Source: Croceibacterium_A sp044506885 (GTDB lineage: Bacteria; Pseudomonadota; Alphaproteobacteria; Sphingomonadales; Sphingomonadaceae). Taken from it: a stretch of DNA of 64,000 nucleotides. Under the pieces are notes generated by a model. The model was not told where the DNA came from, ran no database searches, and saw only the letters and a program-made list of their open reading frames with translations. The DNA is taken from the NCBI GenBank assembly GCA_044506885.1, contig JBIQKC010000009.1, positions 1 to 64,000 of the forward strand, in the 5' to 3' direction. The position numbers and the translations under genes are program-made. Of this stretch, positions 17,834 to 26,200 are shown one piece after another (the stretch's first letter is position 1; every line of letters begins with the position of its first letter).

Positions 17834-17953
17834 ATTTACCTCGTGTCGACGAACAGTGACGGTGATTGACGCTTGTTCACCCCAGCGAAGTCAAGCACGA
17901 ATGTCACTGATCGTCTGTAGATTGATCGTCGACATGAGCGGCACCGTTTCGCC
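17834..17953. promoter_or_regulatory. Divergent promoter region with repeats
   Basis: This gap separates two divergent operons. It contains an inverted pair TGTCGACGA (about 17843-17851) and TCGTCGACA (about 17928-17936). TGATCGTC is also directly repeated twice, 15 bases apart, just before the controller gene. Controller proteins of restriction systems bind such repeats (C-boxes) at their own promoter. These are candidates only; no canonical C-box was recognised. Confidence 0.3.
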
Positions 17954-18157
17954 GTGGATGTCACGCAGCGCCTTGCCCGTAATCTTCGTCGCCTGCGCCA
18001 GCAGAAAGGCTGGTCGCAGGAGGAGTTTGCGTTCCGCGCGGATATTCATCGTACCTATGTCAGCGATCTGGAGCGCGGCGCGCGCAATCCCACGATCACC
18101 GTCGTTGACAGGCTCGCGACGGCATTGGACGTCAGGCTGGGTGAACTTCTGGATTGA
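17954..18157 (+). CDS. XRE-family HTH regulator, probable restriction-system controller protein
   Basis: A 67-residue protein consisting of one helix-turn-helix domain (WSQEEFAFRADIHRTYVSDL, then ERGARNPTITVVDRLATAL). Size and sequence match C proteins that time expression of type II restriction-modification genes, and also small XRE repressors in general. It starts at a GTG. It stands directly before the methyltransferase/Vsr/endonuclease genes on the same strand, 137 bp upstream, which favours the controller role. Confidence 0.75.
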   Translation: MDVTQRLARNLRRLRQQKGWSQEEFAFRADIHRTYVSDLERGARNPTITVVDRLATALDVRLGELLD

Positions 18158-18259
18158 ACGCAGGAACTCCGGTTGTGCACCGGTAGAGAGGCCGTCGCGA
18201 CTCGACTGCGAACAAAATGTGAACTACACCCGGATGAGCTCTTGCAGAAAGGGACGAAA

Positions 18260-18276
18260 TACGACACTGTGTCGTA
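18260..18276. promoter_or_regulatory. Palindromic operator candidate upstream of the C5-methyltransferase
   Basis: The 17-base site TACGACACTGTGTCGTA is a perfect palindrome around one central base. It ends 18 bases before the methyltransferase ATG, so a protein bound there would block its promoter or ribosome site. The methyltransferase itself has an N-terminal HTH. In M.SsoII and relatives such an extension binds a similarly sized inverted repeat to autoregulate. The controller protein is the alternative ligand. Confidence 0.5.
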
Positions 18277-18294
18277 AATTGTCCTAGAGGGTAT

Positions 18295-19515
18295 ATGCTC
18301 AACGAATTTGCTGCTCTTCGTGTTCGCGCCGGCCTGTCCACAGAGGATCTGGCGCTAATGACCGGCTATAGTGTCCGGCAGGTGCAGCGCTGGGAAGCTG
18401 GTCATGGCACTCCACGGGAAGCCGCTGTCGCTTTACTGCGGTCGATGGCCCATGCCGTTCCCGGGGAGACAGGGGGGCGCTTCAATTTCATCGATCTGTT
18501 CGCCGGCATCGGGGGCATTCGCAAAGGTTTCGATGCGATTGGCGGGCACTGCGTTTTCACCTCTGAGTGGAATAAATTCGCCCAGCAGACGTATGCGGCT
18601 AATTTCCGTGACAATCATCCGCCGCACGGCGATATCACGACCATCGGCATAGATGAGATTCCGGATCATGATGTCCTGTTGGCCGGTTTCCCCTGCCAGC
18701 CTTTCTCAATTGCGGGCGTGTCCAAAAAGAACTCGCTGGGACGCAAGCATGGCTTCCTGGACGAGACCCAGGGAACGCTGTTCTTTGATGTCGCACGCAT
18801 ATTGAAAGCGAAGCGGCCGGCGGCTTTTCTGCTGGAGAACGTCAAGAATTTGACCAGCCACGACAAGGGGCGCACCTTTCAGATCATATTGAAAACACTG
18901 ACCGAAGAGCTTGGTTACAAGGTCTGGCACAAAGTAATCGACGCGCAGCATTTCGTGCCGCAGCACCGCGAACGGATTGTCATCGTCGGGTTTCGCGAGA
19001 ATGTGCCGTTCAGCTGGGATGACCTGAAACTCCCGGCCAAAGGCAGTGTTCGGCTTAGAAGCGTCCTGCATCCCGAAAACGGATCCGAGACAGCGGAGGC
19101 GCCTTACACGCTCGGCCCTGATGCCGTCGTGAATGGCAAATACACGCTGACGGACAAACTCTGGCAATATCTTCAGGACTATGCCGACAAGCATAAGGCC
19201 GCCGGCAACGGGTTTGGCTTCGGTTTGGTCACGCCTAATGACGTCGCCCGCACATTGTCTGCCCGCTACTATAAGGACGGATCAGAAATCCTCGTCAGTC
19301 AGGGCAAAAAGCGTAATCCCCGTCGCCTGACGCCGCGCGAATGCGCGCGTCTGATGGGCTATGGCGATGACTTTCGTATCCCGGTCTCCGACACGCAGGC
19401 CTATAAGCAGTTCGGCAATTCAGTGGCCGTGCCTGTCTTTGAAGCGGTTGCCCGGATCATGCAGCCGCATATTCAGGCACTGACGGAGCCTGCGCGCCGA
19501 CGCGAAGCTGCCTGA
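18295..19515 (+). CDS. dcm: DNA (cytosine-5-)-methyltransferase with N-terminal HTH
   Basis: The 406-residue protein has an N-terminal helix-turn-helix (residues 1-50, GYSVRQVQRWEAGHGTPRE), then all major C5-methylase motifs: IDLFAGIGG (motif I), GFPCQPFS with catalytic Cys134 (motif IV), LLENVKNL (motif VI), QHRERIVIVGF (motif VIII) and QFGNSVAVPV (motif X). It resembles the Dcm/EcoRII/SsoII group that methylates CCWGG or CCNGG sites. The endonuclease two genes downstream supports a CCNGG-type target. The HTH may repress its own promoter. The ATG at 18295 follows GAGGG. Vsr follows after 3 bp. Confidence 0.92.
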   Translation: MLNEFAALRVRAGLSTEDLALMTGYSVRQVQRWEAGHGTPREAAVALLRSMAHAVPGETGGRFNFIDLFAGIGGIRKGFDAIGGHCVFTSEWNKFAQQTYAANFRDNHPPHGDITTIGIDEIPDHDVLLAGFPCQPFSIAGVSKKNSLGRKHGFLDETQGTLFFDVARILKAKRPAAFLLENVKNLTSHDKGRTFQIILKTLTEELGYKVWHKVIDAQHFVPQHRERIVIVGFRENVPFSWDDLKLPAKGSVRLRSVLHPENGSETAEAPYTLGPDAVVNGKYTLTDKLWQYLQDYADKHKAAGNGFGFGLVTPNDVARTLSARYYKDGSEILVSQGKKRNPRRLTPRECARLMGYGDDFRIPVSDTQAYKQFGNSVAVPVFEAVARIMQPHIQALTEPARRREAA

Positions 19516-19518
19516 GGT

Positions 19519-19971
19519 GTGGCAGACGTCCACGATACCGCGACCCGCAGCCGGAATATGGCTGCCATCAAAGGCAGCCATACAAAACCCGAACTGCTGA
19601 TCCGCAGGGCTCTGCATGCTGCCGGTCTGCGCTATCGCCTGCATGCAAAGGATTTGCCGGGTAAGCCTGACCTCATCTTCCCGCGTCACAGGGCGGTAGT
19701 TTTTGTGCATGGCTGCTTTTGGCATCAGCATGACTGCCATCTGTTCAGATGGCCGGCGACGCGCACTGAGTTCTGGCGCGAGAAGATCGGCCGCAATGTC
19801 GTCAATGATGAGCGTGCTGCCCAGTCATTGCTCGAAAACGGCTGGCGCGTCGCGCATGTCTGGGAATGCGCACTGAAAGGTCGGACCAGACTGAACTTCG
19901 CTGACGCTATGCAACGTCTGGTCACCTGGATAGGATCGGACGAACTGACGATCACGATCAGGGGGGAATAG
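19519..19971 (+). CDS. vsr: Very short patch repair endonuclease
   Basis: A 150-residue Vsr protein. Family signatures are RSRNMAAIKGSHTKPELLIR, LPGKPDLIFPRHRAVVFVHG, CFWHQHDCH and the Trp-rich segment FWREKIGRN. Vsr nicks DNA next to T:G mismatches that arise when 5-methylcytosine deaminates, so it protects the sites methylated by the neighbouring C5 enzyme. It starts at a GTG 3 bp after the methylase stop, and its stop abuts the endonuclease start, so the genes are translationally linked. Confidence 0.93.
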   Translation: MADVHDTATRSRNMAAIKGSHTKPELLIRRALHAAGLRYRLHAKDLPGKPDLIFPRHRAVVFVHGCFWHQHDCHLFRWPATRTEFWREKIGRNVVNDERAAQSLLENGWRVAHVWECALKGRTRLNFADAMQRLVTWIGSDELTITIRGE

Positions 19972-21291
19972 TTGGTCGCTTCGCTTGGGCAGTTATTGGA
20001 TTTGATGCGTCATCATGGCGCGTCGCGTATCTATGCCAAAAAGCTGGCACCCAACGACAACTCCAAAAATCAGGTATATCTCGGCGGAGATTTTTCCGCG
20101 CTCAACATCATTCCCCAGGGCAATATTTATACCGATGATGCCGACGTGGCTGGCGCCTTGCGTGACCGGGCCAAGGCTGCTGTCGACTTTTACTGGATCG
20201 ATGAGGCGGGCCGTCACCATGCGCCCAATACCGGACTGATCCTCTATCCGAAATATCCGGAGGTCCGCATGTCCGGCTTCCTGCTCGGCTGCAGGGCAGC
20301 ACCGGCGCATATCATGCGGGTTCGCGACGAAGGCCGCGTGCTCTTTCTCGGCATGACGCAGCAAGGTGAGGTGCTCGGCTATGCCACCACCGCTGATGAT
20401 CCCGTCACTACCCAGCTGAATTCGGGTGACTGGCCGACGGTTGGCGTCTTTCTCGAGCTGCCTCTTTCCCTGCAGCAGGCGCAAAGCCCGAAGGCGCAGT
20501 TGCTCGATGAGCTCCGCCGTATTTATCGATTGCAGTGGATCGCCTCTCAGAAACTGGCAGCCGATGGCACGAAAGCGCCTTATGCTGCCCGCAACGGCGG
20601 TGGTTACACGCTCGAGGCGGAGTTGGGCATTACCCCCAACGGTTACGCCGAGCCGGACTTCAGGGGGTGGGAGATCAAGCAATATGGCGTCAGCGATTTT
20701 GTGAATTTCAGGCCGAGGTCACCGGTTACGCTGATGACACCGGAGCCGACCGGCGGCATTTATCGCACCGAAGGCGTCGCGGAATTTATGAGGCGCTTTG
20801 GCTATCCTGATCAGGCGGGTAGGCCTGATCGGTTCAATTTTGGTGGGCGCTATGATTGCCTGCGCTCGGCTAACCATCTGACCGGCCTCCGCATGACGCT
20901 GACCGGTTTTGATGCGACGACCGGTAAGATCGCGGATATGGATGGTGGTCTTGCGCTGATCGATGCGGGCGAAGACATCGCCGCATCATGGACTTTCAAA
21001 GGCATGATGGCACACTGGAACCGTAAGCATGCGCAGGCTGCCTATGTGCCCTCACTGTTCCGGACACCTCCGCCGGAATATAGCTATGGCGCACATGTGC
21101 TGCTGTGCGAACAGACCGACTTCCTGCTGTTCCTCAAAGCCTTTGCCGTCGGCGTCGTCTATTATGACCCGGCAGTGAAGATCGAAAATGCATCATCCGA
21201 CAGGCCGGTTATCAAACGGCGCAGTCAGTTCCGGGTCGCTCATGCGGAGCTGACGAGATTGTATCAGCGACATGAGGTCGTGCAGCTTTGA
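19972..21291 (+). CDS. Type II restriction endonuclease, MvaI/BcnI family catalytic domain with an N-terminal extension
   Basis: The 439-residue protein has a C-terminal half like MvaI and BcnI, including NGGGYTLEAELGITPNGYAE and PDFRGWEIKQYG (about residues 205-238), the Glu/Asp...Glu-x-Lys catalytic cluster. MvaI and BcnI cut CCWGG and CCSGG and are about 240 residues, so there is an extra N-terminal domain of roughly 190 residues. That part (RIYAKKLAPNDNSKNQVYLG...) resembles the EcoRII B3-like DNA-binding domain, which contains a similar K-R-L-x-x-N-D...Q-V stretch. The start is a TTG directly after the vsr stop, with AGGGGGGAA upstream. The partner methylase is the HTH-C5 enzyme. Confidence 0.85.
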   Translation: MVASLGQLLDLMRHHGASRIYAKKLAPNDNSKNQVYLGGDFSALNIIPQGNIYTDDADVAGALRDRAKAAVDFYWIDEAGRHHAPNTGLILYPKYPEVRMSGFLLGCRAAPAHIMRVRDEGRVLFLGMTQQGEVLGYATTADDPVTTQLNSGDWPTVGVFLELPLSLQQAQSPKAQLLDELRRIYRLQWIASQKLAADGTKAPYAARNGGGYTLEAELGITPNGYAEPDFRGWEIKQYGVSDFVNFRPRSPVTLMTPEPTGGIYRTEGVAEFMRRFGYPDQAGRPDRFNFGGRYDCLRSANHLTGLRMTLTGFDATTGKIADMDGGLALIDAGEDIAASWTFKGMMAHWNRKHAQAAYVPSLFRTPPPEYSYGAHVLLCEQTDFLLFLKAFAVGVVYYDPAVKIENASSDRPVIKRRSQFRVAHAELTRLYQRHEVVQL

Positions 21292-21493
21292 ATGTGCGGG
21301 TTCGCCGACAGAGCTGCCCTTCGGACCTGAAATGGTGGACCTTGAAAGCGGTCGTCCGTTCGTACCGAGTGTCGCCTCCACGAGGGCATCTCGGTAGATC
21401 GCTCAAAGGTCATTACCACGGTAAAAGCCGGCGCGGCTTTCCCGAGGTCTCTTTGCTAGCCACCCCCCGCGAGAACGGCATCGCGAAACGCCC

Positions 21494-22036
21494 CTACTTT
21501 ACCGGTTCGGTCGTCAATTGTGTGCGCAGCGTCCGGGGAAGCTCGAGCTGAACACCCGCGCCGGTGGCGCAGCGGTTGCAGATATTTGCTGAGTCCCGCC
21601 CAGCGAGACTGCCTTGGACGACGACGACGGCGTCGAAGCCCGCTACCGTCAGCTCTGACACGATTTGGTCGCGGAGCGTCGTATCGAGTCCGCCTACTTT
21701 CACCATCACCGGATCACCATCATCGGCACGGCCATGAATGGCGACAACCTTCTGCGCCTCGCCCACGAGCGCAAGAGCTTGCGGTTCGTCGAACCTCGCC
21801 GATGTGATGTGCAGACTACCGCGCTTTCCCGCGGCGCGGAGCGCCTCGAAAGCGTAGAATGACAGAGTGTCACCCGCAATCGTAGCAGCTATCTCAGATG
21901 CGCCCGGTTCGATGAGGCCGCCATGCGGAGCAATTATAGCAACGGGCGTACCCCGGTTCTCAACGCGAATTCGGTAATCGACCCCAGACCTCTCGTTCGC
22001 TGCAAGCTCCTCGAAATTCGAATATCTGTCCACCAT
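21494..22036 (-). CDS. Poly-gamma-glutamate hydrolase family protein (YjqB/DUF867-like)
   Basis: The 180-residue protein has the zinc-dependent hydrolase motif AIIAPHGGLIEPGASEIA, then SLHITSARFDEP and VVAIHGRAD, the set seen in phage poly-gamma-glutamate hydrolases and YjqB. Phage members strip the poly-glutamate capsule of the host. In a defence island the substrate may differ. The start at 22036 was chosen because the longer frame upstream lacks conservation. It is divergent from the next gene with 50 bp between starts, so both share a promoter region. It converges on the endonuclease gene across about 200 bp with no feature. Confidence 0.8.
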   Translation of the reverse strand: MVDRYSNFEELAANERSGVDYRIRVENRGTPVAIIAPHGGLIEPGASEIAATIAGDTLSFYAFEALRAAGKRGSLHITSARFDEPQALALVGEAQKVVAIHGRADDGDPVMVKVGGLDTTLRDQIVSELTVAGFDAVVVVQGSLAGRDSANICNRCATGAGVQLELPRTLRTQLTTEPVK

Positions 22037-22086
22037 GCTGCGGAGCAAGCTATGCAACTGAAGGAAATTTAGCGAGGGGAAATGCG

Positions 22087-23031
22087 ATGAGACAAGGTTT
22101 GAGGATCGACGCCAACTATACGGAAGACGTCGTCGGCTTCGCCTTGGAATCTTTTCTGACCTTGTTGAGCTTTCCGCGGCAGCGCTTTTCGATTGAGCCG
22201 TTTTCGAGAGGCAAGGAGCGCTGGCTCGGCGCGGATGCACGGCTTCACGGCAAGATCCGCGGATTTCGGCCCTTCTACATGCAGTTCAAGCGGCCAGCGG
22301 CCTATCCGGATTTCAGCACCTCGAAGATCGTCACCGACCGCCGCAAGGCGGGTCTGACCACAACGCCGCGCGCCCTCTACTTCCCGCTGCGCCAAAAGCG
22401 GGAGACGCATCGCGACTTTCAGCACAATGTCCTGTTCCGATTGCGTCAACGATTGCTCAATCGCGGGCTGGGCGATGCTGCTTATGTTTGCCCGCTGTTT
22501 CTGGATCGCTCGGCCTACCGGCTCAACCTGCATTGGTCGGGTCTCGCCCGGTGGGGGCGCTTCTGGCGCCATTATCCTTGGGAAATCGAGGAGGTTCTGC
22601 TCGAAGACCGGGGGCGTTGGATTCGATTCGACCGAATGCCGGTCTTCGCAGAACATATCTCCGTGCCGCCGCACGTTGCCGTCGCCACCGCGTCACATAA
22701 ATACAGCTTCACCGAGAACGGGACTGACCTCTGTTTTCACTCGCCTGAGGCGCTGCCGGACGGCGCGATGAACCTCGCAACATTCCTCAGCAAAGTCTCT
22801 GCCGGGTTCCTTGATGGCGGCGAGAAACTGTCTCCCGATCAATCAGACGAGATGCTGGGCGAACTGATCGCCGGCGTTTATGGCGATCAGGAGAGCACGG
22901 CACCGACATTCCGTACAGAGGGCGAGGATCCCATTGGGCGTTGGTTCTCTTGGGGCGATCATCTCCGCAGTGAATATGCGATCGAGCAATTCGCGCTGAT
23001 TAAGTGGGAGACCGAAGCTGGCCTGTTCTAG
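22087..23031 (+). CDS. Hypothetical protein, possible PD-(D/E)XK-type nuclease
   Basis: A 314-residue protein of no named family. The segment RFSIEPFSRGKERWLGADARL followed by FYMQFKRPAAYPDF gives an Asp...Gln-x-Lys pattern, which in PD-(D/E)XK enzymes can replace Glu-x-Lys. The rest is unassigned. GAGGGGAAA lies before the ATG. It is divergent from the poly-gamma-glutamate hydrolase-like gene and 204 bp upstream of the 1423-residue gene on the same strand. The nuclease idea rests on one motif, so it is tentative. Confidence 0.6.
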   Translation: MRQGLRIDANYTEDVVGFALESFLTLLSFPRQRFSIEPFSRGKERWLGADARLHGKIRGFRPFYMQFKRPAAYPDFSTSKIVTDRRKAGLTTTPRALYFPLRQKRETHRDFQHNVLFRLRQRLLNRGLGDAAYVCPLFLDRSAYRLNLHWSGLARWGRFWRHYPWEIEEVLLEDRGRWIRFDRMPVFAEHISVPPHVAVATASHKYSFTENGTDLCFHSPEALPDGAMNLATFLSKVSAGFLDGGEKLSPDQSDEMLGELIAGVYGDQESTAPTFRTEGEDPIGRWFSWGDHLRSEYAIEQFALIKWETEAGLF

Positions 23032-23235
23032 CGCAGGCGGATACTGCTCGTCGCGGTTCATGACCGTTGCCCAATATTCGCCACTTCATTCTTGACATGC
23101 AAGTCCGCATCTACCGATTGCCTCGATGAGCCAAGCGTTCTAAGTTCGTTCTCATGGGCGGTAACTACCGGATCGGCTTCAAATGATCTTCGGTCGCCGC
23201 TCCAGTGAGGCCGGGGGGAACCAAAACCGCTAATC

Positions 23236-26200
23236 ATGTCGATAGAGCCGTTCAGCGCAGCTGTGGGAAAGACCGCCCTCTCTGCCGCCGCAAAGCCGAC
23301 GCTGGCGCTGTTGCGGCAGCAAATTGCGCGTCGTGGCGCGGCCTTCGCCGACCTTTCGCAGCTGTCGGGAACCGATCACGAGCTCGACGAGGCGATTGCG
23401 GTGCTTCGCGGTACGGCAGAGAGCTTGCCGGCGAGCATCGTGCTGAAACTCAAGGGCCTCCTTTCGCAGCGGCCCGACAGCTTTGCCGATGCTGACGCCC
23501 GACACTTCATTGATGACGATCGAGTCATCGCGCTCGTCAAATCCGGAGCCCGCAAGACCTTCGGCAATGTGGACATCGCGGACGAGCGAGCACAAGCGCG
23601 GGTCATCCATGCCGAATTGTTCGGGGAGGATGGAATTTTCGGCGAGAGGCTGATCGAGGATGCCGTTCAGTTCGCTGCCCTGACTCTGGTTGCCCATCTC
23701 ACCCCCGCTGATCGCATAGTTATTGAGTTCATTGCGGAAAAGCACGACGAGGTTCTCCAAGAGCTGCACCATATCTCCGGCCAGATTGCCGACCTAAGGC
23801 ACTGGGATGGGCGCGGCTCGCCGGCCGTCGACACCAATGTGCTCGATCAAGCGCTGGCAGGCGAAGTCCGCAAGCTGCGGCGACAACGCTTCATTCATGG
23901 CAATGAATTGGTCCCGCAAGCGCGGCAACTCGCGGCGCGTCTCGAGAACGGATTGCAGCTTGCCAGCGCCGCTGTGAGAGCCGCCGCCTATCGGGAAATC
24001 GCCATCGTCCACACCCGTGCCGACCTGCCCGACGCGGCCGAGCCGTGGATTGCGAAAGCCGAAGCGCTCGGAGCCGACGTCACGCGCGAGCGCGCCCGTG
24101 TCGCGCTCGCGCGCGGGCAGCTAGACGAAGCCATGCGGCTCGTGCGTGATCGGGATGATTCCCTCGCCAGGAGTCTTTTCATCGACGCGGTGCAGCGCCG
24201 CGATGGCGAGAGTGCCGCACTCGAATTTTACGAGCAGCAATTCGCCGGCACGGACCTGACCGGCCACGCGCTGCAATCGATGGCGGTGCGTCTGTCCAAC
24301 GCCGGCCGGCCCCTCGACGCCGAAGCGCTGCTCGCCGGCGCTACATCCGAGCAGATCGACGACAACCCCGTCCTCCTTTATCTGCGGGCGCGCCTGCACA
24401 TCGCTGGCGCCTTGCCCGACGATGTCGCCGAGCGTTTCCGCAAGACCGACGGCATCATCCCGCATCCTGGCGATGTGCGCGACGACGACGAAGGTCAAAG
24501 GCGGCTTGCCGCCGCGCGCGTCGACCTCCTCCAATTGAGCGAGGCGCTTTCGGACCTGGACGCCGCTGACCTCGTCAGCTTGGTCGACGTCAATCTGCTA
24601 TTTCTGAACTTGAACCTCGGAACGGCGGCCGAGCGGACCCAAGCCCGAGAGCTATTGGTCGCAAGGCTTGCCGATCCGAACGAAGCGATCGAGCTCGCAC
24701 CGATTGCCGCGATCTACGGCATCGATGTTGATTGGTCGGCGATCCGTGCGCGCCTCGCGCAAGCCGAGCAGCTGGGCGGCTATGATGACATGCAGTTGCG
24801 CGCCGCTTTCGCGCTCGTGATGAAGGGCGACTCCGCTAAGGAGATCGCCCACTTCATCCGCCAATATGGCGAGCGGTTGAAAGAGCAGCAGAGCCCCGAA
24901 ACGATCGTGGCGATCGACATCGAGGCGCGATCGAAAAGCGGCGACATCGAAGGTGCGAAGGCCTTGCTGGCGAAAGAGCGCGCGGCGCTCGCTGACGCCA
25001 CGGCTGCCTTTCTCGACGCAACGATTGCGGAAGCCGAAGGCGCCGATTCGATCGGCCTGCGCCTGGTGCAGTATGAAGCGTCCGGCTCTACGCACGACCT
25101 CCAGATTCTGGTGGCAGTGCTCGGCGAAGCCGGCGATGACCGTTTAGGCGACTATCTCATCGAACTCTGGCGGCGGCGCCATCAGATCGAGGATGCGCGG
25201 CGTGCCTGCGACGTGCTGGTGCGCACCGGCAAGGAACACACCGCCGAGGCTTTTCTCGAGGAGTTAGGGGATCTCGCGCGGCAGGATAGCCATTTGCACG
25301 CGCACTTGGCGTGGGGCCGCTTGCGGCAGGGGCAGCTCCTGGATGCCGTCGCCGAACTCAAGGCACTCGGCGACGCGGGGGTCGACAATCACAACACGCG
25401 ACAGCTGACTATCGTCCTGGCGATCGAGACCGGCCGCTGGTCCGAGTTGGAGCCGTTCCTTCAGAAAGAGCTGGCCGCGCAGGCTGATCGTTCGGGTGCC
25501 GAGCTCATGTCTCTCGCCCACATCGCGCAGGCGATCGACAGCCCGACGACCATGGCGCTCGTGCGCGCCGCCATCGCGAAGGCGCCCGACGATCCGGTGC
25601 TCAATATGAACGGTTACACCATTGCGGTGGAGGCAGGGTTCGAGCGCAACGCCGAAGTCAACGGATGGTTTGGCCGCGCGATCGCCGGATCGACCGAGGA
25701 CGGTCCGATCTATTCGAAGGATTTCGATGACGTCATCGAGATGGTGAAGGATTCGCGCGCGCAATCCGAGCGCGTGAACGAGCTGGTGAACACGGCGGAG
25801 GTGCCCATCTTCCTGGCGCTCGGGCAGCTGCGAGGGGCCCAAAGCGCGCTGATGCTGCTGCAAATGCCGCAGAATGCCGAGGAAACCGACGGTCGACGAA
25901 AGTCCGTCCTGCCGCTGTTTGCCGGCAATCGGCCTCAGGCCAGCGATGTCGTCCCAACATCCATCGCCTTTGACCCGCTTGCATTGCTGGTGCTCGACTA
26001 TCTCGGGCTGTTGCGATCTGCGATCGACGCATTCGACGAGGTGATCCTGCCGGCCGGAACGCTCCACAGCTTCTTCGAGGACCGCGGCCGATCGGGGCCG
26101 TCTCAACCGAGCCGGATCGACCAGGCCCGCGAAATCAAGGATCGCGCGGCTTCGGGAACGCTCACGGTGGAAGCGCTTCCCGTGGTGGACGCCGATCTTG

